This document shows positions 46,986 to 56,368 of a DNA stretch of 64,000 bases, piece after piece. Source of the stretch: Coniferiporia sulphurascens (lineage: Eukaryota; Basidiomycota; Agaricomycetes; Hymenochaetales; Hymenochaetaceae); contig NBBA01000004.1 in the NCBI GenBank assembly GCA_002794785.1, positions 186,001-250,000 on the forward strand. The letters run 5' to 3'. How positions within the stretch are numbered: the stretch's first letter is position 1; the number at the start of each line of letters is the position of its first letter. Under the pieces are notes generated by a model. That model worked only from the letters and a program-made list of their open reading frames with translations, made no database searches and was not told the DNA's origin. Position numbers and translations under genes: made by a program.

Positions 46986-47674
46986 TTATCATGTGACCCC
47001 TATTACAAAGCTTTTGTATTTTGTTTCCACAGCACTCAAAACTCAGTAGTTGATCCCCAGATTTGGTATTGAAACAGCTACATGTATTTTATATCTACTC
47101 CAGATTTTTAGGTACTACTTTATAAGCTGGAACTCTTAGAATAATGGTGTCCCCTTCATGCAAAATGGCCGTCACGAACTGTCACGCATATTTTGTTACT
47201 CCGACAGCTTGGCGGTTACATAAAGTAGTGTTAACTACAAGGAGTTTGTTATCTGAGATCGAAAAGAGGTGCAATGCCGGATGCATTCTGTCACTGTTTG
47301 TCACCTTTCAAACATTATGCTCTCTCCCTGTATACCACAATATTCTATTCCATCCGGAGTAGTGGAGTAGTACACCTTAGCATGTAATATGTATGACTCT
47401 GCAGTGCAAAAAATTCGCTGATAAAATTACTTTGTCGTGCGAGCCGGCAGCTTTCCAAAGGCTCTTCAAGATTGCAAAACAAATATTTTAACTGTGGCTC
47501 CACGACAACGCAATATTTTGCTGCAATGCTATCATACCCATACCCATTTTCAATAGTTCACTTGGCACTTATATGAAGTTTTTCAACAGTGATTTAGTTG
47601 TGTGTAAGCCTGGGATAGTGATTTCGTCACTGTGAGTAGTAGGAGTCCCTTTGTAATGGGGGTCATACGGTAGT
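46986..47674. mobile_element. Non-autonomous DNA transposon (MITE-like), copy 2
   Basis: The left end reads TTATCATGTGACCCCTATTA. The right end, read inward, is TACTACCGTATGACCCCCAT. Both match the ends of copy 1 (consensus CTATCGTGTGACCCCTRTTRC), and the length is similar (689 against 664 bases). An internal copy of the motif lies near 47147-47165 (GTCCCCTTCATGCAAAA). The inside is AT-rich without a transposase. Interior similarity to copy 1 is weak by eye, so the two are old or belong to different subfamilies. Confidence 0.6.
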
Positions 47675-47900
47675 ACTTGCAAACTTCCACACAACTGAAT
47701 CAATTCTAATGCTAGAATTGTTCAAGTGGATGCTAAATGAGCTATCAAAGGGTTAGGGTTGACGCTGAAACAAACTTGAAATATCGTGCCGTTTTGACTT
47801 GGAAGCCACTTGTACTGTCAAAATTCTTGTTTTGCAACCGAAAACTTGAAGAGCCTTTTGGAGGGTGCCGGCTCCGAGTCCGAGTCGCACGACCGTGACG
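47430..47900. repeat. Large imperfect inverted repeat
   Basis: The arm 47430-47500 (GTCGTGCGAGCCGGCA, CAAAGGCTCTTCAAG, TTGCAAAACAA, ATTTT) is the reverse complement of 47801-47895 (CTTGTTTTGCAA, CTTGAAGAGCCTTTTGG, GTGCCGGCTC, GTCGCACGAC) with small indels. One arm is inside transposon copy 2 and the other outside it. About 300 bases separate them. Confidence 0.6.
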
Positions 47901-48654
47901 AAGAGATATACTGTATCAGTGAAGCTTCTGCGGGGACATGCTTGTTACAATGCTCCATGCTACATGCTAGGGTGTACCATTGTTTTATTCCGAGTAAGAT
48001 AAAATATCATAGTGTACAGTGTCAGGGAGAGGACAAAATGTGATTGCACAGAATTTTGCTCAATAAGGATCTCCATATATACATGTATCTTATGTAATTC
48101 CCCAAGCCACGCAGCGATGGGGTCCGGACTCCGGAAGCAAAAAAAGCTTTCTCCTAATTTTTGATTTCTGATCCCCACACCAAAAAAACCGACTTGAGTA
48201 CATACATGCATTGTACACCGCACACGCATACGAGCTTCCTTCGAGACTACGAGACTACGAGAACTCACTTCGTCCAAATTGTCGTTAAGAGTATATGTAT
48301 TAACCAGGCCTCAGGCTGATCATGAGTAGATCTACTTACTCTACTCCACCCTACTCTACTCTACTCTACTGTACATATACACACATACAGAAAGAAAGAA
48401 AAATGCAAACGAGACAGGGGGGGGGAAACACGTGCGGGGCACATACTCGGGCTTGATCGTTAATCGTACACATAATGGAGGGGGGGGAAGGGACGTAGGA
48501 CGGGTAGCACTGGAATCGGTCATGATGACATACGGAACGTTGACGTTGACGTGAAAAAGGTCGTAAAGTAAAAAAATGCAATTCGCGTTCGCGGTAAAAA
48601 TGAAAAGGAAGGACACAACCGACCAGGGGGGACGCCCACACCCAAAGCTCTCAC
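47901..48654. other. Intergenic region downstream of the kinase gene
   Basis: No gene is seen. It contains the CTACT microsatellite and poly-G and poly-A tracts, and probably the kinase 3' untranslated region. Confidence 0.4.
48333..48370. repeat. CTACT pentanucleotide microsatellite
   Basis: A run of ACTCT/CTACT units with a single interruption (CCACC). Confidence 0.8.
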
Positions 48655-51600
48655 TCACTCCCCGCACACCAGCGCACGCGCCAAACACTCACACATGGTC
48701 CCCATCCCAGGACGAGCGCGCGGGATCTGATCCCAACAACAATCCATCAGCCCCCAGAGTTCTTCCGTCCTCGGGTCCGGGTCCGTACCGTCGACGCCAG
48801 CTCCAAACCCTACACCGACGCTGACGCCGACGCCGCTGCTGACGACACCATGACCGCGCCCATACAGCCCGCTCGTCGGCTTCACGCCGTTCATAATGTC
48901 CAGCGTCACGCCGTGGTCGTTCCGCCTATTCGCATAGGGCAGTTGGCCTGTCAATACCTGGTAGATGCGAAGACGGAGGTGGACGCGGAGGCGGGGGAGA
49001 GGGAGGGGGGGGGAAGGAAGGGAAAGCAGAAAAATCCATGAATAAAGTAAATCAAACGGAATTGATCAAGAAATTAATGAAGAAGGGGCGTAACACCCTC
49101 CAACCCCGAAATTAAATGAGGATGAAATTGAAACGAAACGAGATCCAAAAGCACGCACACACAGGCACACACAACAAACACACACGCACACTCAAAAAGA
49201 AGAAAAAAAAGAAAACTCACCTCCAAACAAACACTCGCAAACGCATACACATCACTAAACGTCGAGATCGGCGGTCTCCTATCGTCTTCGACCTGCGCGA
49301 GCAACAGCTCCGGCGCCATCCACCGCGTCGACCCCGCAAAGAACGACGTCGGCATCTGCGCACCCACAGCGTCGGATACTTCTTCCTTCACTTTCGCCAG
49401 TCCAAAGTCTGTGATCACCGCGTGCCCTGCGGCGTCGATTAGGATGTTGCACTATATTTGACAAGGGGAAGAAGGGGAAGAAGGGGAGTGGGGGGCGTCA
49501 GCGCGCTACTCATTCTTTTCGGTGGAAGGGGGGGGAGTAGGGGGCGAGAGGGGGAAAACTCACGCCTTTAAGGTCGCCGTGCACGACGACAGGGTCGCAG
49601 CTGTGGAGGTATGAGACACCGGACGCGATCTCATAGAGCTAAGAAGGGAACAACCAAAAAAGACAGCAAAGGGTCCAGAGAAGGATCCAATCCCGCTCAA
49701 GTTCAGTTTTTCTTTTCAAAGCACAACACAGAGGTAAGGGAGCGAGCGGTGAGAGGGGAGCAGAGTAGCAGAAATGGGAAGAAGCAAATGCGAATACAAA
49801 TGCGGGAGAGAAGAAGGCGATAAAGGAAAACCAAACTGACTAGCTGCACCCTATCCGCGCCCGGGTTCGTCTCTCGCAAATACCTCACAACAGTCCCATT
49901 CTCGCACCACGGCGAGACCATCGCGAGCGTATTCGGAAGCTGCATTATCCCATGCAGCCGCGCGACGTGCGGGTGCTCCAGCCGGTACCATGCTTGCACC
50001 TCCTTCTTCAGGCGCTGTCTTTTTTTAAATCCAAATTTAAAGAGAATAGTTAAAAGGGGATGAGTTAGCAGATATGACTTTCGAAAAAAAAAATGGGAAA
50101 GGGTAAGGGTCGTACCTGGAGTAGCCGTTCTTGGACATACCCGACGAGGTTCGCGCGGAGGACTTTAAGAGCGACCTACCCAATAAAAAAAGAGGCGTAA
50201 AAACCCACGAAAGCGCACGCCTTTTCAAAACAAAAATGTCACTAACCATCTTCCTCTCTCCCGTCTGCCTCTCGGCCCACACACCCCTCCACACATCCGC
50301 GAACGAGCCATACGACACCGCATACTCGCCCACAACAGTCACATCATCCGTCAAATCATTCACCTCAATCTTCGCCTTCACAAGCAACGTATGCGTCACA
50401 CTTTCCTCCCTACACCCGCGCAGCAGCTTGCTGTAGTCGAGATTCTCCGGCAACCAGCGCCGCTCGGCGTAGTACGTCAACGTGCGGATCAGCGAGCGCG
50501 CGGAGACAAAGATGAGGAAACGTGGTTGAGTTTGCAGGAGGAGAGCGTTGCGCTGGTAGATGTCGACGGAGGATTCGACATCGTGTTCGAGGAGGGGAGG
50601 GACTGGAGCGTGATAGTCGAGAAAGTGTGGAGGCTTCGGCCCTTCCCCTACGTTGACGAAGGGCGCTTCGATGAGCATGTAGATTGTGAAGCGCGGCGTG
50701 ACGGGGAAGAAGTAGTAGAATGTATCGTTTCTGCGGTCCGAAGAACAAAAATGCGAAGGGGGGAGGGGGATGAAGTATTTTTCGACTCAAGGGGAAGTAC
50801 ACTTACAAATTCCCGACGCCGTCCTCCTCCACGACACCAAAGCACGATGCGCTCAGAATATACTCGTCCGGTTCAGCCGCCAGGCCGATACAAATCTCCG
50901 CGTCCTGCATGCTCTCGAACCGGCGGTGTATACACTCATGGATGAACGAAATGGGCTTATGCTCGGCGCTCCCAGAAAGAAAAGCGGTGAAATTACGCAG
51001 CAGCTCGGTCCAGTCCGACAGCGGCTCGTGACCGTGGCCGTCGCAGCTGCGCAGCGGTATCCGTTGGTGAGCAGGTAAAGACGCGATACGATGGCTAAGG
51101 AAGAGCCCGCCCCCGCCCGCGAGGTCCAGCAGCTTCTTGTATGTCTCCCGGTTGCGGAAGCGCAGGAAGAGGAGGTACCGCTGGAGTGACTGCAACGCGT
51201 GACGGCCGAGCGAGAGTCGCGCCCTCGTGTCCGCACGCACCGCAGCCCCCGCCCCTGTCCTGTTCCCGTGCGCTCCCGCCCCCGCAGAACCCATGCCCGA
51301 ACACATACCTGCGCCATACATCTGCGAAAAGCGGGGCTTCGAGTCGACTTGCTGGATAAGCGAGCGAACCGCGGTCTCCGCGTCCTTCTCAAGCGCACGG
51401 AAGGCTGCGCACGCGGCGTTCCACTCTGGGGTGTGCTCAATTGCAGGTTCGGCGCAGCGGATATGGTCGAAGACGCCGTCACGCGAGAAGGCGCGGTGGT
51501 CGGTGAGCCCTGTAAAGAGCTCACTGCGGTAGGTGTCATAGACGTGGAGACCGACGGGCGGCGGGGCGGAGAAGGGTGCGAGGTTCTGGAGGTCGACAGG

Positions 51601-51738
51601 GCTGTAGGATGCAGAGGTGAGGTAGTGTGTAACGCTGCGAGAAGGGGATGCAGACCATGCTTCGAGCCAGAAGTTCCAGAAGAACTCGGGGATGTACAAG
51701 TCGAAATCGTCGTCGAGGACGGTCTCCTGGAGACTCAT
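48655..51738 (-). CDS. DUF4238-like domain fused to TKL-type protein kinase
   Basis: The gene starts at ATG 51738 (MSLQETVLDDDFDLYIPEFF). The N-terminal 330 or so residues resemble DUF4238: LYIPEFFWNFWLEAW, GLHVYDTYRSELFTG, ALEKDAETAVRSLIQQVDSK, LQRYLLFLRFRNRETYKKLL, SFIHECIHRRFESM. An intron then joins NDTFYYFFPVTPRFTIYMLI. After a linker the kinase domain runs in several exons. It has a degenerate glycine loop (VSYGSFADVWRGVW), the lysine in VALKVLRANLVG and HPHVARLHGI. The catalytic loop is VVHGDLKG joined to CNILIDAAG (HGD replaces HRD), followed by ITDFGLAKV, STRWMAPELL and the end LARALVCGE. All catalytic residues are present, so activity is likely. The target and the role of the N-terminal domain are unknown. 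Assignment of the N-terminus to DUF4238 is by motif pattern only. Confidence 0.78.
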
Positions 51739-52359
51739 GGGGAGTGCGGGGAACGGGGAAGGCAGCTGCTACGACCTCAGGAGAATCGAGGGGATAACAG
51801 TACTGGCAAAGAACAAGCCATCGACAGCCGGTATCGCGCAGTCGAGTGGGGTTTAACAAGGGTAAGGTCACGGGGAGGCGGCGGTGGCAGGGACACCCAC
51901 GGTTCAATACATTGCAGCATCTGCCCCACCGGCGCCTACAGCATCGACGCACACAAGCCCATTGCGATGCAAGGGCGATGCAGGTTGCTCCACATCATCG
52001 ATCAGCTTGTTCTCCCGAGTTTAATAGTGTCCTCGGGCGCAGCAGAACTTCCACTCAGGAACTCAGCAGAAGGCCATTCAGCGTCATATGAGTAGAGAAA
52101 CAAGCTTGATTCCACTCAGGCACTCGACGACTCGTCCCAGGAGAAGTGCGCAATTTTGCTTCCGGCAGCAGCACACGGGGGATTATGTAACAAACTCTCG
52201 CGTAAGAGTGCAACGTCATCGCTGCTTAGGCGCCCGCTCACTACACTTTGCAAAGTGATAAACTAAAAAAACAACCGGATATCAGCGGCTACCTCCTGTC
52301 CCATGTACCCCGTGCTCAAGCGCGATATTACAAAAAAAAGAGTCAACCCAATTTTAATA

Positions 52360-52587
52360 TCAGAGATAGATAAAACGATAAGGAAAAAGAGTGTGTCTGT
52401 TCAATGTGCATCGTGCTGCCACCTCATTAATCTCGTTTTGTTTCTGTAGAAAAAGTATTAATGCAGCTGCCTCTAATGGCGTCATTATTCGCCGAGTTGA
52501 TGCGCCGGACGGCATCGGAGCCACTGGTACTGGCTCAGGCTGTTCCAAGCACTCATTGCAGGTGCATACTATCCTGTGACCGGGCAC
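52360..52587 (-). pseudogene. Possible N-terminal fragment of a KDZ/Plavaka-type transposase
   Basis: An open frame starts MPGHRIVCTCNECLEQPEP, contains ASTRRIMTPLEAAALI and stops after 75 residues. Basidiomycete KDZ-superfamily transposases often begin with a similar VCxCxxC motif followed by a charged arginine-rich segment. The catalytic region is absent and the flanks are not coding, so this would be a relic. The call rests on one short motif. Confidence 0.3.
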
Positions 52588-53282
52588 AAAAGTTGCTTCC
52601 AGGAGATGAGGAGCGGATTAACTTGAAACTTCTGGTATAGTAAGTTTGTTGCAATTGAGTAACATCGCCTCGCGTGAGTGCAACGTCATCACTCTCTGCA
52701 TTACGGATTATAGTAGGCGCCCACCAGGCCAACGGCTTCTACTAATTTCCCTAGCACGAGGAACACCCACCCACTGGCACCTACCCCCTCGCGAAAGGAC
52801 TGTAATCAAACTTAAAAAACCAAAACCTAAAAAAAACCCGAACATTGACACCAACATCATCGACCTCCGGCCTCCTGTCTCGTGTACGGTCACGGTGTAC
52901 CCGGCAGTGCGCTCATTGGCAAGCGCGAGATTCTTTTATACACTAAAGAAAATCCTACTCACCTACTATTAATACCTAGACTATTGATTAGAAAAGGAAA
53001 AAGAAGAAAAGAGGAGTGTGTGCGGCGTGCGCTGCCTGCTGTGCACCGCTGGCATATTGATAAGCTCTTAACATGTCTTAGAAGCCCGTGGGCGCGCCGC
53101 CGCACCACATACTTTCATGATTTCTGTACGCCATTTGCGTTTGCCCGCCGCCTAAGACAGGGAGGAGAAAATCACCCCGCCGAGTTTTATAAAACATCTC
53201 CATCTCGTCCATAAGGACCATAACTAATCGACGTCAGTCCTGCCAGTACTAGTGGCAGTCTTCCAAGAAGGGAGGAGACAGT

Positions 53283-53321
53283 TTGCAGCTTGTTCTCCGT
53301 CTTGCAGCTTGTTCTCCGTCT
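53283..53321. repeat. 19-base tandem duplication
   Basis: The unit TTGCAGCTTGTTCTCCGTC is present twice in direct succession. Confidence 0.85.
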
Positions 53322-53828
53322 CGTACTCCGTACTCTCAGACTAGTACTGCCGTAAGTACCGCCAGCGTAGCAGCACCAACGTCATCCGCTGTTCTAATAA
53401 TGTAGCAAGTACTAGTGTTCTCGCTAGTTACTAGTATCCCGTAGTAGGCGCCCGGCCCTCCGAGTCGGGTCAGGCTCGGTCCATTATTGCGAATTCGCGA
53501 GAGGCAGAAGGTTGGTCCACCGTGACACTGAGGCCCGGTAGAACTGCCTCTTTCCCCTTTCGCCGGATCGAACTCGATAGGACATCAAAAACGATGACGT
53601 TCCGTGATGTTTTGTACATCGTGATCAAGCAACCAATTTTATTTTTCGAAAAGTTTTTAAATAAAGGGGACTCATAGGGAGGGGGGGGGGGGCGAAAAGG
53701 GGCTGCGTGCGGTCTGCACTACGAGAAAAGGACGAGAACAAATTTTTTTAACCCATGCATACAATATTACAACACAAAGACACTTGTGTCTTCCACCGAT
53801 ACCCAAGAATCGCAATCCCACTCAACCG

Positions 53829-55489
53829 CTAGCCGCGCGCCTTAAGCGCAGCAGCAGCGGACTCTTGCAGCGTGTACACGGTGCTAGACGGGTAGACAGC
53901 GAAGCCGTCGTTGGGCGACGCGCCAGTCGAGAGCTGCGAGCCCGCCTGCCAGATGAGGTCGCCCGTGAGGCCTGAAGAGATGATCTCGTTGTACCATCCT
54001 GTGTAGATCGTTTCCTGGTTTGTCGTCACGCCGAATTCCTCTGCAGGAGGGGAGGGGGGTGTTAGGTTGGGGTGAGAAGGGAGAGTGAGGTGAAGGGAAG
54101 GATGAGACGGGACGTACCGAGGATGACGGGCTTGTTGGCTGACTTTTGCGATGTCGCGTGGTCGGCGATCCATTGTACGCCCCACAGCGACTCGTTCGCG
54201 GTCTGGCCCCAGCTCTACAAGTGTCGTAAGTCGTTAGTACAGCTGGTAAACCGAGTACAGTGAACACAACACCGACCTCAGGGTACGAGTGCAGCGTGCC
54301 GAAATCGAGCGTGGAAATGGCCAAGTTCAAGTTAAAGTCGATACCGACGCCCGGTGCGTAGGGGTACGACGAGGGGTCCGCCTCCTGGAACCATCCCTCA
54401 TCGCCAATCGCCACCAAATGGTTCGAGTCGATGGACTTGATATACGCCGAGATCGTCTTCGCCCACGCCTCAATCGTCGTGCCAGCAGGGTCACACGCGG
54501 CCGACGCACTGCCCGTCGACCCCGAGCAGCGCGGCTCGTTTGCAAGCTCCCACGCCATAATCGTCGGCTCGTCGACGTACCGCCCGACAAACTCGCTGAT
54601 GTAGTTCTCGTACGCTGCAATGACCTTCGCGTTCGTGTAGAACGTGTCGTGCGTTCCGCCTGGGTTCAGCTGGCTTACGTAGACGTCCATCCCGCCGTAG
54701 TCCGACCAGTTGTTCGTCAGCGAGACGATCAGTCGGATTCCGTGCGACTTGGCGGACGCGACGACCGCGTCGAACCGCGAGATACCGTAGTCACCTGTGT
54801 TGAACGTCGCGACGCCGTTTGACCAGCTTTGGTAGTACGCGCCGTAATTCTGCGGAGAGGTCACATCGTTGAATCCCCTTCAGTTACAAAAAATTAGTGT
54901 CTGCGCCGGCGTGCCGAAACCATAGGCTATGGAACTTACCACGTGCGTACGGTGGTAAGGCCGGCATTTTGGATATCATTGAAGGCCGTATCGATGTCTG
55001 CGTCCGTGTTCTGGGCTAGCCAGTACGCATTCGTGCCGGCGACGGTGTACGTCTCGCCGTTCAGGACGAATTTCTGTCCAGAGGTCTTCACGAATCCGGT
55101 GACCGTTGTCGGCGTAGACGTCGGCGCAGTGGAGGTGGGGGTGACCGTCGATGTCGTGCTGTGGGAAGAGGACGACGCAGATGACGAGGTGCTCGCGGAG
55201 CCCGGGAGACATTCTAGTGAAAAACGGATGTGAGTGGAGGGCAGAGCGTTTGGTTGGGTAGGTCTCTTACGTGAGTAGTAGGAGTTCAAGACGGTACAAA
55301 CGGAGCCCGAGACGCAAGTTGTAGCACCCGTCCAGCCGATGCCCTAAGCGCAGACACATGTAATCAGCGGCGAGTTCCAGCAGCAGACTACACGCAAACA
55401 ATACTCACTCCACACTGGCCATAGAGCGCAGACTGCGCAGAGACGAAGGGAATAGCCGATATGGCTGCCAGGAGTCCGGCGCGCTTCAT
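53829..55489 (-). CDS. Secreted endo-1,4-beta-mannanase, GH5 with CBM1
   Basis: This enzyme cleaves beta-1,4-mannan in plant cell walls. ATG 55489 opens a signal peptide (MKRAGLLAAISAIPFVSA). An N-terminal fungal cellulose-binding module follows (YGQCGGIGWTGATTC, then SGSVCTVLNSYYSQC) with its Trp and Tyr binding face and paired cysteines. A Ser/Thr linker (SSASSSSHSTTSTVTPTS) leads to the GH5 subfamily 7-like catalytic domain: FVLNGETYTVAGTNAYWL, AGLTTVRTWGFND, RLIVSLTNNWSDYGGMDVYV, WELANEPRCSGS (acid/base Glu), FGTLHSYPESWG and ILEEFGVTTN (nucleophile Glu). It ends AAALKARG at 53829. Several short introns interrupt the gene. Length and all catalytic residues fit a full active enzyme, about 450 residues. 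A TATATAAG about 85 bases upstream supports the start. Confidence 0.94.
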
Positions 55490-55572
55490 TTTGGTATGGT
55501 CTGCACAGCTAGATCTTAACCGAGGATCGAGGAAGGAGAGCCGCTGTGCAGTGCATTCAGACACCCATCTTT

Positions 55573-55580
55573 CTTATATA
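55573..55580 (-). promoter_or_regulatory. TATA box of the mannanase gene
   Basis: The minus strand reads GGTATATAAGAAAG about 85 bases before the ATG at 55489. Confidence 0.6.
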
Positions 55581-55589
55581 CCCCCGTCG

Positions 55590-56368
55590 CTGCCAGCACG
55601 ACCGGACAAAAAAACGAAGACGACAAAAGTGCGGCGCTAGCGGTACAACGGTTGAGCCCATCGCTTTCGCCGAGCGCCTAGAGCCGCGCAAAACGGTTCA
55701 TCAATCACAGCGCGTCGACTCAGAACTGTCGAGTCGGCGTACTGTGCGTATACTCAGATGAGGATTAAGCCCGGGATTTGCTCGGGCGGCGACACGGAAA
55801 AGCGTCAAGCGAGAGCGCAAAACGTCTCGGATTCATTCTCGGAGAATTTATGCGCAGCCGAGTGACCATGTCGCCATAGCATGCTGGCAGATGGAGAGGA
55901 CGGAGGGACAGCGCGGTGGTACGACGTCGGAACCGCTTCGCACATGCACGTGACCGACCCAATACTTCCGCCTACAGGACACGAGACCCCGTGACGCGGG
56001 GCCACATGCACGGAAGGCCAGTCTAATATTGAAGGACGGCTATAACGGAAGCAGAGCTGGGTCACGATGCGTGTCTCGAAGTCAAACAATACTTTTCATG
56101 TGTATCTGCTGCGTAGCCTGCAACTGCAAGTGGTCCGAGAAGCGCGCAACGGAGTGAGAATAAAGAGGGGTAGTCATCAATTAAGATTACCGCAGAGGTA
56201 TATAAAGTCTGTCCTTGAAAAAGCGGCAATACAAGACGCTGGTACATAGTGTAAACACAAGAGAAAGATCACGAGTCAATAAGTACAAGAGGAAGGGAAA
56301 GTGTTGATGCGTGAGGGAGAAGTCGGGCATTTACCCATTTCCGTGTCTACAAGAAAACCTCGGCGCAA
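55590..56368. other. Intergenic region, no supported gene
   Basis: Upstream region of the mannanase and 3' flank of the TVP38-family gene. Frames at 55805-56249 have no domain. Confidence 0.4.

Larger units (their letters stand above)
51739..53828. other. Repeat-rich intergenic region
   Basis: No intact gene. It holds a possible transposase relic (52360-52587) and a tandem repeat (53283-53321). A composite motif CAACGTCATC...AGGCGCCC occurs at 52209-52244, 52680-52721 and 53381-53453. Many ACTAGT palindromes occur at 53230-53450, and a run of twelve guanines lies near 53682-53693. Confidence 0.45.

Noticed and set aside
47749..47761. GGGTTAGGGTT, telomere-like
   Set aside because: Fewer than two full units; not evidence for a telomere or an interstitial telomeric array.
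51199..52095. 298-codon plus-strand frame
   Set aside because: It is antisense to the N-terminal exon of the kinase gene, whose reading is supported by in-phase introns and family motifs.
54289..54822. 177-codon plus-strand frame rich in Arg and Val
   Set aside because: It is the shadow of the GH5 catalytic exon on the opposite strand.
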